Source: Acanthochlamys bracteata (Eukaryota > Streptophyta > Magnoliopsida > Pandanales > Velloziaceae). From it: a stretch of 64,000 nt of DNA. How positions within the stretch are numbered: the first letter of the stretch is position 1; every line of letters starts with the position of its first letter. Both the position numbers and the translations under genes were made by a program. The DNA is taken from contig CM034140.1 in the NCBI GenBank assembly GCA_019914995.1, positions 2,356,001 to 2,420,000 of the forward strand, in the 5' to 3' direction. Below, in pieces: positions 10,815-23,000 of the stretch. Below the pieces are notes generated by a model that was given only the letters and a program-made list of their open reading frames with translations, was not told the DNA's origin and searched no databases.

Positions 10815-13322
10815 CTACCTTCCCTTTGGATTCATCAACTGAGAGAATACCCCACTGGTGGAGGTTGTTGCGTCAGATCCATCTCTACTGATAATACTAA
10901 AAGTATCATGCTCCATATGTTCTACAGGCTCTAGAAATTCTGGAATATGCTGAATATGACTTATGCTATTTTCCGTCCCAGCTTGTTTTGTAAAAGATTC
11001 CTGCAGCTGTAGAGCATACTCCAGGTTCCACAACACATCCCCCATTGCAGGTCTGTCAGCACCGTGCTCAGCCAAGCACTTCTCTGCTGTCTCTCCAAAC
11101 TTCCTCAATGAATCGAGACTGACTTTTCCTACAAGATTTGGATCGATCACCCTTTCTAGTTGGCCTCTCTTCTGCCAGTGCATCGCCCATTCTGCAATGT
11201 TAACTTGCTCCCGAGGTAATGTAGGATTGATTGTTGGCCTAGCACACAAGACTTCCAACAGTACTACACCAAATGAGTAAACATCTGATTTCTCTGTCAG
11301 TTGCTGCCTTCTGAAGTACTCAGGATCAAGATACCCGAAGCTTCCCTTTACTGCAGTGCTTACATGTGTTTGATCCATTGCAGGTCCAAGCTTCGACAAT
11401 CCAAAGTCAGCAACTTTAGCCTCAAGATTCTCATCAAGCAGAATGTTAGTTGTCTTGACATCTCTGTGAATTATCGTCTCAGCAGCTCCTGTGTGAAGGT
11501 AATGCAAGCCTTTTGCTGCACCTATACAGATTTCAATTCTCTGCTTCCATGACAGTGCGGGAAGATCTGATCCATATAAATGTTTTCTCAATGGACCACC
11601 TGCCATGTACTCATAGACGAGCACCATCTCATTAGCTTCATGACAATATCCTATAAGTGATACAAGGTGCCGATGCCTGAGCTTCGACAACATTTCGATC
11701 TCTGTACGGAACTCAACCAGTCCTTGCTGAGAGCGTGGATTACCCCGTTTTACTGCAACCTCTACCCCGTTCTCTAGTACTCCTTTGTACACCTTCCCAA
11801 ATCCACCAATACCCAGCAGAAGGCTCTCGTCAAAATTCTTTGTTGCCTCTTTGATTTCTGAGAATGCCAGCAATTGTCGTAAGCCTAATGTTGAAGGAAC
11901 AGATGAAGCAAAACTACCAACAGAAGTCTTGGTCTCAGAATTGCCCATGTTGTTAGCAAGACAGTATTGAGAAGGTGACCAGGTCGATACTTGCTTCAGG
12001 TCTTCTTTCTGCCGCCGGAAATGCCACATGCAAACCAGAATGCTGAATCCAAGCAGCATTGATCCTCCCAAGCATGAAGCTGTTATCTTCACTACATTTC
12101 TTTTCTTGTTTTGCATCTGTGAATTAATCAAAGCAATGGATTTTGTTGCATCAAGGATGCCATTCGAGTCACTGAGCTTCATGATCTCAAGGCCATTGAG
12201 TATTGCATTAGGTATTACACTATCCGAATTTATCGGTCCAACTTGAACTAAAACCCTCTCTGATTTAACATCTAAATCAAAATCCACAAAATAAGCAGCA
12301 GAGAGTCCCATGGCCTTGCTTGAGATGTCAAACGAGCTCAACATAGATTGATTGTTTATGTAAACATTGAACAACAGATTATGAGGAGCTTTGCTTATGA
12401 AGTCACAGAAATGTAACCTAATCAAATACCTGAAACCAGAGTCCACAGCTAAGTTCCATGAGATATTGAATTTTTGGTTCCCAACATTTGCATCAGCCAT
12501 TTCTTGAGCTGTGGCATACACTAAACTTGGTGCTGTCTCAGGAATAACAGATGAAAGATATTTTATCGAATTCGGATCGCCGGAAACCGCCTGTGCCGAA
12601 GATGGATTGATTAAGAACTGATTGTCACTGACCCAAACTCTCCATAAGCTGTCATTCTTGGAATCCAACAATGAACCACCAACATTGATTCTATGAATAG
12701 TTTCAAGGGCCAAATGGGGAGAGATTTGGGATCCAAGTAGTCGATCAGGAATTTTGAAAAGCTCAATGGCATTGATGAATGCAGTGGATTTATCATCAGC
12801 AGGAATGAATTTTAGTATCAAATGCTTATCTGAATCAAACGCAAGTTGCAAAATGTATTCTTTCACAAGAGAACACTTATGCCCAGCCAAAATTTTGCAG
12901 GAAAAATTGTGAAGTAAGATGAATTCGTTAGCAGCAACAGAAAACGCAGCAGACCCAATATTGAAAAGGGAATTACTGAGTGAGTAGAAATGTAAGCGCA
13001 ACAAGTGCAAACCATTCTGTTTGGTTTCAAAGTTGTACTCTGCTTGTTCAGTGAAGATTCTAGCACTTCCATGGAGATCAGAAGGTTTAACAGAAACTAC
13101 ATTGTTTGAAGAAGTTGGAGATAAAGTGAAGAGTTGAGAAGAAGAAGAAGAACTGTTGTTGTCTGGCTTGAATGTTCTTCCATCTTGAAGTGTCAAGCTT
13201 GTTTTGCCTCCGCAGTTGATGAAGAACTTGTCTGAAGGTTGGAAACCAGTTACAGAAAGCAGCTTCAACAGTAGCATCTGGTAAGCTACAAAAATCAAAA
13301 CTTGGGTTTTTCTAGTGAACAT
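10815..13322 (-). CDS. CrRLK1L receptor-like kinase, THESEUS1-like
   Basis: Predicted plasma-membrane receptor kinase of the Catharanthus roseus RLK1-like family, which senses cell-wall state or RALF peptides. Intronless, as is usual for the family. The frame is open from 13475, but I prefer the Met at 13322 because it begins a signal peptide (MFTRKTQVLIFVAYQ) and gives about 835 residues, close to the family norm. Order: signal peptide; malectin-like ectodomain beginning PSDKFFINCGG; transmembrane span near residues 410-434; juxtamembrane; kinase domain. Kinase landmarks are GIGGFGKVYKG, VAVKRGNPRS, HRDVKTTNILLD, DFGLSK and GYLDPEYFRRQQLTEKSD. All catalytic residues are present, so it should be active. 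The C-terminus TSGVFSQLMNPKGR resembles THESEUS1 strongly, as does the kinase domain. True orthology needs a tree. Confidence 0.93.
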   Translation of the reverse strand: MFTRKTQVLIFVAYQMLLLKLLSVTGFQPSDKFFINCGGKTSLTLQDGRTFKPDNNSSSSSSQLFTLSPTSSNNVVSVKPSDLHGSARIFTEQAEYNFETKQNGLHLLRLHFYSLSNSLFNIGSAAFSVAANEFILLHNFSCKILAGHKCSLVKEYILQLAFDSDKHLILKFIPADDKSTAFINAIELFKIPDRLLGSQISPHLALETIHRINVGGSLLDSKNDSLWRVWVSDNQFLINPSSAQAVSGDPNSIKYLSSVIPETAPSLVYATAQEMADANVGNQKFNISWNLAVDSGFRYLIRLHFCDFISKAPHNLLFNVYINNQSMLSSFDISSKAMGLSAAYFVDFDLDVKSERVLVQVGPINSDSVIPNAILNGLEIMKLSDSNGILDATKSIALINSQMQNKKRNVVKITASCLGGSMLLGFSILVCMWHFRRQKEDLKQVSTWSPSQYCLANNMGNSETKTSVGSFASSVPSTLGLRQLLAFSEIKEATKNFDESLLLGIGGFGKVYKGVLENGVEVAVKRGNPRSQQGLVEFRTEIEMLSKLRHRHLVSLIGYCHEANEMVLVYEYMAGGPLRKHLYGSDLPALSWKQRIEICIGAAKGLHYLHTGAAETIIHRDVKTTNILLDENLEAKVADFGLSKLGPAMDQTHVSTAVKGSFGYLDPEYFRRQQLTEKSDVYSFGVVLLEVLCARPTINPTLPREQVNIAEWAMHWQKRGQLERVIDPNLVGKVSLDSLRKFGETAEKCLAEHGADRPAMGDVLWNLEYALQLQESFTKQAGTENSISHIQHIPEFLEPVEHMEHDTFSIISRDGSDATTSTSGVFSQLMNPKGR

Positions 13323-13490
13323 TTGAGTGTGAAATTGAAACTGGTGTTGAAAACTTTGGATTTTATGAAATGGTTTGCAGATTAATGTGTGACCGGTAGA
13401 TACAAGTTTGATTAGATCATATGTAGGGCATTTCAAGAATCCCAGCCTCCCAGGAAAGGAAGTAAACAGCAACAAATGTTTGATGAGAGA

Positions 13491-13511
13491 GGTGGTGGTG
13501 GTGGTGGTGGT
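13491..13511 (+). repeat. (GGT)7 microsatellite
   Basis: Seven GGT triplets, read as CCA/ACC repeats on the minus strand. It sits about 170-190 bp upstream of the preferred kinase start codon, so it probably lies in the 5' UTR or core promoter. Confidence 0.85.
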
Positions 13512-13584
13512 GATGAGTTCATTTCTCAGTTCTTTGAATGAAGCAATTAAAGCCGACTTAGAAGCGCGGCACAGTGTTGTTATC

Positions 13585-14220
13585 TAGTTATAAAATTCGG
13601 ACTGATCCGTCCTGATCGAAAATCGTGAATCCAAAACGTAAATCAATCAGAATTTATAATAAAATCGTTTATATAATCGATTTACTCTGACCACTTCGAC
13701 TCATTCTGACTCGTTTCGATCCGATCGATTCGTTCGTCCGGATCGAACCGGATTAAATTAAATTTTAAAAAATTTTAATTTATGATATATTGATGTAAAA
13801 ATAATCATTAGTAGTTTTATATTAAAATATAATATATAGTTTATATTTAGATATAATAATGTAAAAAAATAAATTTGTTATATTTTATTTATAAATATTT
13901 ATTATTAATAATTTTTAAGTTTTTATATTACTAATTTTGTTAAATTGTAAGAAAAATAACAAAATTATTTTAAAATAAAGAATTTCTTTTGAAATTTATT
14001 ATTTAAAATATTTTTTTGTTTTTCTATATTTTTTTTGTTAGTTTATTTTTTTTATACTTTCTAACAAAAAAAAATTTATTTATTTTTTAAATAATAAGTG
14101 TTCGCACTACCGTCAACGCTTTAGTATTTTGACATGACGGTTCAATCTATTGATCCGATGGATTAACTCGTGATCTGTTGATCAGGACAGTTTCAATATT
14201 CGGTCCAATTTTTACAACTA
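13585..14220. mobile_element. hAT-like non-autonomous element (degenerate)
   Basis: A 636-bp AT-rich block with similar ends in inverted orientation: the left end begins TAGTTATAAAATTCGGAC and the right end, reverse-complemented, begins TAGTTGTAAAAATTGGAC. Both are followed by a related GATC/CCTGATC-rich subterminal zone. It has no coding capacity. No exact target-site duplication flanks it, so it is old or the ends are slightly misplaced. Assignment to hAT rests on TAG termini and general look, and is weak. Confidence 0.5.
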
Positions 14221-14764
14221 TGATCTAAGTCACGTTCTATTGCCATTTGTTTATTGCAGAAAAGAAAAAAATTAACTGAACACAGAAGAATAGGGCAAGA
14301 TAAATACCAGTTGGTAGTTTACAGTTAACGAGAACGAGAACAACTAAAATACAGTTGGTAGCTGAGAAATGAAAAAAATGAAATACTTCGTGAGTCCTTT
14401 TCGAAGAGAGTCAGTAAACGTGCCTGACAAAGGGGTCCAGAGATTAACATAAAACAGTCTGCATCCTGGAAACCAGTCCCACCATGTTGCCTTCTTTTTA
14501 TTTATTGTTGCAATAAGAAACATGAACATGTTTCCTCTCTGCCTCTGTCACATGCCAGAAAGATCAACCAGTCTACTTCTACGGTTCTACCTTTGTGGTT
14601 TTTCTTTTGCTTTAGGTTTTAGAGTTGTTTACTTTTCACCAGAGGGCCTTATTGGGCTAAGTCCAGTAATAATTTGGACCAGTCAATCGGATGAGATCCA
14701 AGAACGACCGACGATATATATTATCTGTTTTTTTCTTTTTTAAACCAGTTTCAGAGATTTTCTG
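14221..14764. other. PPR gene upstream region
   Basis: Non-coding sequence between the hAT-like element and the PPR start codon. Several short frames are open on both strands but none resembles a protein. A TTGGGCTAA string near 14652 could be a site II-like promoter element; this is only a suggestion. Confidence 0.4.
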
Positions 14765-16369
14765 ATGAAATCAACGCTATGTAAATTCAGGAACGCGCTG
14801 CTTAAAATCAACAAAGAAAAAATTTCTTTTTGTAGTTGTTCTTCGTTTTGTTATTATTATTCTTCTTCTTCTTCCCAATATCAACTCTTCAACACCCAGA
14901 AATCGCACGCTCAGATTCTGAAATCCGGAAACAATCTACAACTTTTTCAGTTGCTTCTTTCTTACTTCGATTGTGTGGCTTCCTCTCATGCCCACCAACT
15001 GTTCGACGAAGTACCTAACTGGGATATTGTCTCGGTTACATCGTTCATTGGCGCATTGTCTCGCCTTGGTCGGTACTATGATGCCGTCTCGAGTTTTCGA
15101 AGAATTTTTTATGTTGATATCAGACCTAATGAATTCACTTTCGGTACGACATTGCATGCTGCTACTGCTTTTGGGGATTCCACCATAGGGCGGCAGCTTC
15201 ATGCTTGCTTGGCTAAAATGGGGCTGCATTCGAATGTGTTTGTTGCCAGTTCCCTTCTTGATCTCTACGCTAAGCTTGGAACTTTAGAAGAGGCAAGGAG
15301 AGTGTTTGATGATACCCATGAGTCGAATGTTGTTTCTTATACTACTATGATCACTGGGTATTTAAGGAATCTGAAGTTTCATGAAGCTTTCATTTTATTC
15401 AGGAAAATGCCTGAGAAGAATGTTGTTTCATGGAACGCGATGATTGGAGGCTGTAGCCAGATTGGTCTCAACGAGGAAGCAGTGAATTTGTTTGTGGAAA
15501 TGTGCCGAACAGGCGTAGTTCCAAGTGAGTCCACATTCCCATGTGTCTTCAGTGCTGCTGCCAACATAGCGGCTCTTGGAATGGGGAGAAGCTTTCATGC
15601 CTCGGCTCTTAAATTTCTTTGCAGACTTGACGTTTTTGTAGGAAATGCCTTGATCAGCTTCTATGCTAAAAGTGGGTGCTTAGAAGACAGCGTGCAAGTG
15701 TTTCATAGACTTAATGAGAAGAACGTTGTGTCTTGGAATGCGGTGATTTGTGGGTATGCACAGAATGGCAGAGGAACAGAGGCCTTGCAATTCTATAAGA
15801 CAATGCAGGCATCAGGAATTCGGCCGAACAGCGTCACTCTTCTTGGGTTGCTTTTTGGTTGCAATCATGCTGGGCTTGTGGATGATGCTTATAAGTACTT
15901 CAACTTAGCTAGGAAAGAACAGCCAGCCATTCTGAAGGCTGAGCATTATGCTTGCATGGTGGATTTGTTATCACGTTCTGGACAGTTCAGCGAGGCTAAG
16001 AGGTTCCTTGACAATCTTCCTTTTGATCCAGGGATAGGGTTCTGGAAGTCGTTGCTTCTTGGGTGCCAGATATTTTCTAATAAGAGCCTGGCCGAAGACA
16101 TAGCCCTCAAGATACTGGAATTGGATCCTAAAGACATCTCTTCGTATGTTCAGTTATCTAATGTCTACTCTTCGGTTTCTGATTGGCACAATGTGTCTGA
16201 AATCAGGAGGGAAATGAAGGAGAGAGGAATAAAGAGGACTCCTGGGTGTAGTTGGATTGAGGTTCAAAGCAAGGTGCATGTGTTCTTTAACGGAGACAGC
16301 AGGCATCCCCAAACTGATGACATTTATGCGATTCTTTGGTCATTTTTTAGGATTTTTTTACCGCCATAA
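14765..16369 (+). CDS. Pentatricopeptide repeat protein, PLS class with E domain
   Basis: Predicted organelle RNA-binding protein of 534 residues with no introns, typical for the family. The N-terminal 40-50 residues are rich in Ser, Phe, Tyr and basic residues and could target mitochondria or plastids. Tandem PPR units follow: RQLHACLAKMGLHSNVFV, ARRVFDDTHESNVVSYTT, KNVVSWNAMIGGCSQIG, DVFVGNALISFYAKSGC and KNVVSWNAVICGYAQNG. A C-terminal E-type region starts near EHYACMVDLLSRSGQ and includes RTPGCSWIEVQ and FFNGDSRHPQTDDIY. There is no DYW deaminase domain: the protein stops about 11 residues after the E+ region begins. Plant PPR proteins of this class often act in C-to-U editing or transcript processing; the target here is unknown. 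It recalls Arabidopsis At5g42450 (from memory). Confidence 0.92.
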   Translation: MKSTLCKFRNALLKINKEKISFCSCSSFCYYYSSSSSQYQLFNTQKSHAQILKSGNNLQLFQLLLSYFDCVASSHAHQLFDEVPNWDIVSVTSFIGALSRLGRYYDAVSSFRRIFYVDIRPNEFTFGTTLHAATAFGDSTIGRQLHACLAKMGLHSNVFVASSLLDLYAKLGTLEEARRVFDDTHESNVVSYTTMITGYLRNLKFHEAFILFRKMPEKNVVSWNAMIGGCSQIGLNEEAVNLFVEMCRTGVVPSESTFPCVFSAAANIAALGMGRSFHASALKFLCRLDVFVGNALISFYAKSGCLEDSVQVFHRLNEKNVVSWNAVICGYAQNGRGTEALQFYKTMQASGIRPNSVTLLGLLFGCNHAGLVDDAYKYFNLARKEQPAILKAEHYACMVDLLSRSGQFSEAKRFLDNLPFDPGIGFWKSLLLGCQIFSNKSLAEDIALKILELDPKDISSYVQLSNVYSSVSDWHNVSEIRREMKERGIKRTPGCSWIEVQSKVHVFFNGDSRHPQTDDIYAILWSFFRIFLPP

Positions 16370-17565
16370 GGTGATGTTAGGAGTGAGGACCAGTTTTTTT
16401 TTTTCAAATTTAAGTTATTTGAAATTCAAAAAAATTTTCAGAAACAATCCCATTCAGAGATGCTTATAAGTACTATGAGGCTGAAAATTTTATGTATTTT
16501 CAGTTTTGCATCCTTTTGGATTTTCTTTTACATCTGGTCGTTAGTCCATAGACTAGGACAAAGTCTGTGGCTATGGTTTTTTTGCAAGCTGATTTTTTTC
16601 CCTGAGATTGAGACCACCGCCATGTCTTGTGTTCAAGAAGTGCTCAGGCCTGCTCAATGGTCAGGAATATTTGAACTTCTACATGCATATAGTAAACAGA
16701 AGTCATCATCAGTGTCCTTATTAAAAATCATTGAACTGGGTCGTAGTAATTGTTGACTGGTAGGAACCATTAATACGACATAGATAATGCAATCTTAGGT
16801 ACGCAGATGCAATTTTATAATATCTTCTCACAAAATCATACTTTATTTTTCTATGAATAAGTCATGCTGTCTGTTTACTGCTTGTTTCTTTTGTTTTATC
16901 CTAGGGTAAATGATTGAGGTAAATGGAGAGGAATAGTTGCATTTGACATTGGGTTGAATTTTGCTGTGTTAAATGGGTGTGTGGTAGTGGGGAGGGTATT
17001 GGTTATGCATTAGATTTTAGATTTTGATAGTATTGTCCATGTGGTCACTCACTCATCTTAGCATATGCTGAAGTTGAGGTTGTCATACTTCTACCTCTTA
17101 TATATATATATATTAACTGTGAAAGCAGAAGTTATTTCATTTCTTAGGCTAAGTAGAGGCCTACAAATTTTGATGTAAATGGAAGTCTTCATCTTTCTCC
17201 AATGGACTACTTGTTGATAGGCTCTTCCTTATTACCTCATCCAAACAGCACCCAGAGTTAGTGAATTTAGAGCTTGCTTTTCTAGTTTACTTCTCGAAAT
17301 CACCATTTATGCATACCATCTTTCAGAAACCGACTGACAACAGCATTTTTTCACTTTTGTCTTTACAAAATTTTCTGTTAGCTGCCTGCCATCCTCCAAT
17401 CTTCAGCTGACCCTAGCAGAAAAGGATTGTTGAATCTATACTGTTGGTGGAAAAGGTTTACTGGGTCCAAGATTTTTTGATGACTGATCCTTGAAACATC
17501 AAGATAATGGCAGTACACTTGATAGGCTCGATATTTCTGAGACTGTTCATGCTGAAATAATGCAG
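16370..17565. other. PPR 3' flank, no gene seen
   Basis: Moderately AT-rich DNA with a short TA microsatellite near 17099. The open frame at 16460-16756 has no recognisable domain and looks like chance. I looked for upstream exons of the RIBA3-like pseudogene here and found none that I could support. Confidence 0.5.
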
Positions 17566-18115
17566 GAGAGATTTATTTGTTAGTGATGCGGTTGATCCTG
17601 ACCAACCTTCAGAAGGTTTCTCCTCAATAGAGCAGGTTATCAACGCTATTACGCCAAGGGCAGGTCAGCTTCATCTGTATATTACTATCTTCTTTTCGAC
17701 AAAGATTGAATACACCTGTGGCAAATAAGAAATCACATTAAGCACGCACTTCTCTGGGTTATTAGTCTTAAATATCAAAAGAACACTTACATAATCCATG
17801 ATTACAGGAAACTGAGATTAGATTCTTATTGTTTGATTATTTTTTAGCTTAGTGAGTGTCCTTATAATCGCGTTAATGCTAGTGTAGTCTATAGTTTGTC
17901 ATTGCTGCAGACGATGAAATGGTGAAAATGAAGGTTTCCTTATCATGACAGCTATTCTTGCTACTCCTAAGGCCATTTCGTTCATGATCAGACATGGTTC
18001 TTGCATCGTGTCAGTGGGAATGAAGGAAGAGGACTTGGAGAGGCTCATGATCCCTATGATGTCACCTATCACGGAAATCAAAGATCTTTCAGCTGCTGCT
18101 TCCATGATAACGGTG
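17566..18115 (+). pseudogene. RIBA3: RIBA3-like (riboflavin synthesis) gene fragment, frameshifted
   Basis: Two exon-like blocks match the DHBP-synthase part of the plant bifunctional riboflavin enzyme family. The first (17566-17663) encodes DPDQPSEGFSSIEQVINAI and ends at a GT donor. The second (17911-18115) starts after a CAG acceptor with DDEMV, and later reads LIMTAILATPKAISFMIRH, VSVGMKEEDLERL and SMITV before a GT donor. Between DDEM and EG near 17920-17935 the frame slips by one base: 11 nt separate codons that are 12 nt apart in the intact family. In frame, the second block hits TGA soon after. The downstream part of the enzyme (DAKNGT onward) and the GTP cyclohydrolase half are not visible. 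Conserved splice sites show it was once a genomic gene copy, not a processed one. Confidence 0.7.
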
Positions 18116-20060
18116 GTATGAACAAACTGATGTACTTCTAAGTTGTTGGCTACAAATCAAAATTCCAAAGTCTTGGCAGAAGAAAAACAGCTTACTATTG
18201 ATCTGGAAGAGTCGTTAGCCGAAATGGGAGCTGAACAAGAAAAGATGATCACAGTCACTCTCATGCGAAGGGATGGGAGTACAAAAGTTAGAAAAGTATG
18301 TTTGAAAGTGCTTTTTAAAAATAATTTTTTAAAACGAAAACTATTTTAATTTTATTTTAAAAAATAAATTTATTTAATAAATAATAATAATAATAATAAA
18401 ATTTTATTATATAAATAATTTTTATAAAATATTATAAAAATTTTATTAAAAATTTAAAATAAAAAATTAGAATTTTTTCTTAAAAACGTACTGCCAGAGG
18501 CACTTGAAATAGGAAGTGTAGAGATCGTATACATTTCCTAAGCAATATCTGCACATGCCCAATGGACTATTTATTAGTACATCAAATTCATTTGTCGTAT
18601 TGTTATTTTCATATAAAACATTTGTAAATTAGTTGCTGTTTTTTTTCTATATATGTACATATTGTTCTTTGTTCCGCAATCGCGTATGCAAATTGCAATC
18701 CACCTACGAACTCATGCCTTGTTTGTACTTTTTTCTGTTCATTTCGTGATTTATGTAGCTGTGACTGCTGTGTATTTTAAAAAATTGTAATGACAACACT
18801 GATTTACCAAAAAAATTTTGTTTATATATTTTTTAATTTAACTTCTTAGAATTTAATATTGTTTAAAAAAAATTTTATAAATTTTTTTAATTAAAAAATA
18901 TAAAAAATTCTTCAAATATTTTTGTTTTAGAATTTCTTTTTGGAAAAACATCTCCAATATTTCCTAAATAACATCTCTCTTTGAGCATCTGTCATCGATC
19001 CTGGTAGTGGAGTTTGAACTACAATCGAAAGAGAATTCAAGAAAGAAAACAGTAACATCTGTTGTTTGCATACACGGCAAGCTTACGTTTTGTTGCAAGT
19101 TTTCGCCAACTCAAAACTTCGAAAGAATCCCGATCATTGATTAATTGAAGTTGTCAACAGTCTAAAACTTATCAATTGTATTTTGAGCAGAATTCTTTAA
19201 ACAAGAAACCTTTCTCACAAAAAAACTGCTTCATGTGCAAAATACAAAAAATAACTGCCAGCTACAGAAAACAGAGACCTCCAGAAACTGGCAACTCTGA
19301 AGGAGTGGATTTGGTTTTAATTTCATTCCAATAATTTTATTTTATTTTATATATATATTTTTAATAAAATTTTATAATATTTTATAAAATTTATTTAAAA
19401 TTTTTAAAACCGTTGCTTCCATACTCAACGGTCTCTAGTTGAATTGTCAGTACGGCCCCCTCATAAGCCCATTACAAAAACGTTTCAGTCCTTTCCTTAT
19501 CATTCTTAAAAACGTTTCTTTTTAATTCTTAAAAATTTACATAAGTTTTGAAAAAAATTAAAATATAAAATTATAAATAAATTATAAATGATCAACTAAT
19601 TATATATCTAATTTTTTTTAAAATATTATAGTACTTAAAAAACATTTATGAAAATTTTTTCATAAACATTCCAAACGTTTTCTATTCAAGTGCTCGGTCT
19701 AACCACACAACCACACAAGCGTATTTAGTCGGAGAGCCTGCCCGGATACAACCCCACCTTTGCCCGAAACATCGTCCCAGTTCACCTATGCACGTTATTG
19801 TTTAAACTGAATAATAAAACTAAATAATTGTAACTTTTTAGTTTTTGCTGAATTCAAATAATTAAAAGAAAGAAGAAGAAGAAGAAAATTTTTATATTTT
19901 GGGAGCTAGAAGAAGAAATTATTTAAAACCTGCTCGAACCAATTCTTCCTGAAAACTTTACGCTATTTATTTCATTTTCATTGTGATTTGATTGAATAAA
20001 GCTACTATTTTAGAGAACGCGCAACAGCGTGCTCTCACGCATTTCTAACAAATCTCATAA
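18116..20060. other. AT-rich intergenic DNA upstream of SULTR4
   Basis: Contains several AT-rich repeat blocks (about 18297-18490, 18780-18960, 19320-19410, 19490-19680) and an (AAT)n tract at 18383-18402. A short open frame at 18143-18349 is not recognisable and runs into the repeat. The last 200 bp should contain the SULTR4 promoter and 5' UTR. Confidence 0.5.
18297..18490. repeat. AT-rich MITE-like repeat
   Basis: About 190 bp of A/T-rich sequence rich in AAAATTTT and TTATTTAAA blocks, with similar ends in inverted orientation (AAGTGCTTTTTAAAAA on the left; its rough reverse complement on the right). It belongs to the same general repeat type seen many times further right. Confidence 0.45.
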
Positions 20061-23000
20061 ATGGAAGAACAACAACAGCATCAATCACGATGGTTATCGT
20101 ACGCTTCGTCGAGCTCGTCGAGGCTAGACGCCGGAGGAAGCGGGCGCCCGGTGCGTGTGATCCCGATCCAACACCCAGAACCTTCTTCTATGCGGGCGCC
20201 GCTGCCAGGAGCTGCGTCGATTGCGAGATGGCGCAGTAGGTCACGCGCTGTGACCGCGGCTGAATGGGCTGAAGCGATATTCGCTTGCACGAGATGGATC
20301 AAGTCTTATCGTTGGCGAGATTTGCAATCTGATATCTCTGCTGGTCTCACCATTGGCGCCATGCTCGTTCCACAGGTTCGGTCTCTTTTGAAAATCTTAT
20401 TACGGTCACCATTTGCTATACTTTATGTATGTTCTTGTTGTAATCTTTTTCTCTGGAATTTCAAAGTTGGAATGTAATTCTAGTTGATTGGTGTAGCTAT
20501 TAGCCTATTACCCCAGTTGTGATCATTCAGAAAGGAAAAGTTAGCGATAGTATTGTGGGCTGTTTATAGTTACAGTCATGCAACGTGTCCATTTGGTGGT
20601 TAGTGTGGAGCTTATACAGAGTAGTGTGCCTCTGAGCTGGGTTGAGGTTCGTGTGGCCTTCTTGCTATGTGACAGTGTTGGTAGAAGTTGTATTTTGAAA
20701 CATCATCTGATTAGCTGAATTTTCGGGTTGCGTGTATGGGAACTTATGCCTTCTGCTGTCAAATTAAAATTGTTTGCAGTAAGAGATGTGTTTGTGACTA
20801 TGGATTAAGGTTTATGTAGCCTACTGAGAACATTTGAGAGTAATTTGATCTGTTACTTGAAAATGTCAATTGCAGTATACTGACATATTCCTTGACTCTT
20901 GATGAATGATGGTCCAGGCTATGTCTTATGCGAAATTAGCAGGGTTGCATCCCATTTATGGACTTTGTGAGTATAACTACTCAGATGCTGCATCTGCAGC
21001 TGCTATCTCTAGTTTCCCCGTCTCATGCCCAATGGTGTTATATATCTTAGTTTAATAATATCACCTCTTCTTGCAGATTCTGGATTTATTCCTGTATTTG
21101 TATATGCAATTTTTGGTTCATCACGGCAACTTGCAATTGGACCGGTGGCATTGGTCTCTTTGCTAGTCTCCAATGTCTTGGGTCACATTGTTGATTCTTC
21201 TGACAAGCTATACACTGATCTAGCTATACTGCTAGCACTAATGGTTGGGTTACTCGAATGCCTTATGGGATTGTTGAGGTATAAACATCTCATATAATTA
21301 ATTGAAGTTCTTTTCCTTCCTGTTTCAACCATGATAACGTTAGAAAGTTAGTTTTATCCAACTTACTATAGACTGGCTACTCAGCTCCTTAGCAACCTAC
21401 TTGAGTTATCAGCCTGCTTTAGCCCTGTGACGAGTTTAACACGACACTATCAAAATATGTCACTAGATTTGGCTTGCAAGAAAGATTTTATAATCTAAAG
21501 ATTCTCTGAAGATACACCTATACTGTTTATTCAGCATGTAATAGTTATTCTCCCAGTAGTTATTCAGCATGTCATAGACGCAGTTTTGAGATAGCTTATG
21601 TACATTAAGCTGGCTACGAACAACAAGAAATCATCTGTAGAAATAGTGCTTATCGTAGGAAATGCAAAACTGGAGTTAATATCTTCCAAACCTATTGTTA
21701 TCCTCCAAAAGATAGGTAGAATGAGCTTATTCCTCATGTAGTACAGATTGTTCTTCTTCTTTGCAATTTTTAGTTTGGTCTATGACTTGCATTATGTGCT
21801 TGAGAACCTGTCTACAGTGTGCTGAATTGCTTAATTTTCAATTTACTTAATGCAGGTTAGGTTGGCTCATCCGTTTTATTAGCCGTTCAGTAATATCTGG
21901 ATTTACAACTGCTTCAGCCATTGTCATTGGGTTGTCCCAAGTGAAATACTTCTTGGGATACAATGTAGTCAGGAGTAGCAAAATCATACCACTTGTTAAG
22001 AGCATAATCGCTGGGGCCAAAGATGTATGCTTCCTGCCTAGACACTTGAATCATTCTTCTCTTCATTATTTGGGTGCATATTCTGGTTCCTGAGCATTTT
22101 CATAACAAGCTTTATATTGTAATTTAGCTCTTCATCCTAGCAACTGTTTCTGGTGTAATTCATGAACATTTAGCTGCTAACTAGGCATGCTCAAACAATT
22201 ACTAATCGCCTTGTGAATAAGCCTATAGCATTCAGGTCCCAAACTAATCACTAAAAATATTGTCCTTTCTCAAGCTGCTTGGACTTGATACCGTTAGTCT
22301 CAAGCTTGAGTTCCGGGAGAGTAATCAAAAACGTATGATAAGGAAACAAAGATACCAAAGTTCTGGTATTAAACATATATACCTGCATTTATTGCTTAAG
22401 TGACGCTAATATAGGTAGTTTTCAGGCTTAGGCTGGAATGCTCCGTGCATTTGAATCCAATTATGCTAAATAAAATTCAGGCCCACTTACAGTAACGAGG
22501 GAACCGATCACTGCCATCATGAACATAATACGTTCGCCTTAGTTTAGGAACTTTAAAGTATTTGGATGTCATTATTTGAATAATATGAGGTCCTTCTTAT
22601 ATATAAATAAAAAGTGGCACTGTCTCCTTAAATAAACCGGAGAGGGAGTGCCCCTTAAGGAAGGAATGCTCCTATTCCCATCCTATATATATATCTATCT
22701 GTATCTATATATATATATATATATATATATATAGGATGGGGATAGAGGCACCCCCCATTTAGAATCCTACGAGGTCAATCTCTACCGTTAGATAGAGAAC
22801 TATAGGTCGGGATATTTGTGAAACAATTTCAGCTCAATCCGACCACAATCGGCCTTCATCCGGCAATTTGATTAAGATAGAAGAAAAAGGAATTCCGATG
22901 GAGGTTGATTCGTGATTTGATTGAAATAAAATTTTTTCACAGAAATTTCGACTCATAGTTTTCATATATAATGGTGGGATTGAATTCAGAGCATTCTAAA

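Noticed and set aside
10963..12246. Several plus-strand open frames
   Set aside because: They are shadows of the receptor kinase on the opposite strand.
13323..13475. Extra 51 N-terminal residues of the THESEUS1-like kinase
   Set aside because: They precede the signal peptide and are not signal-like; the Met at 13322 fits the family better, though the longer form is open.
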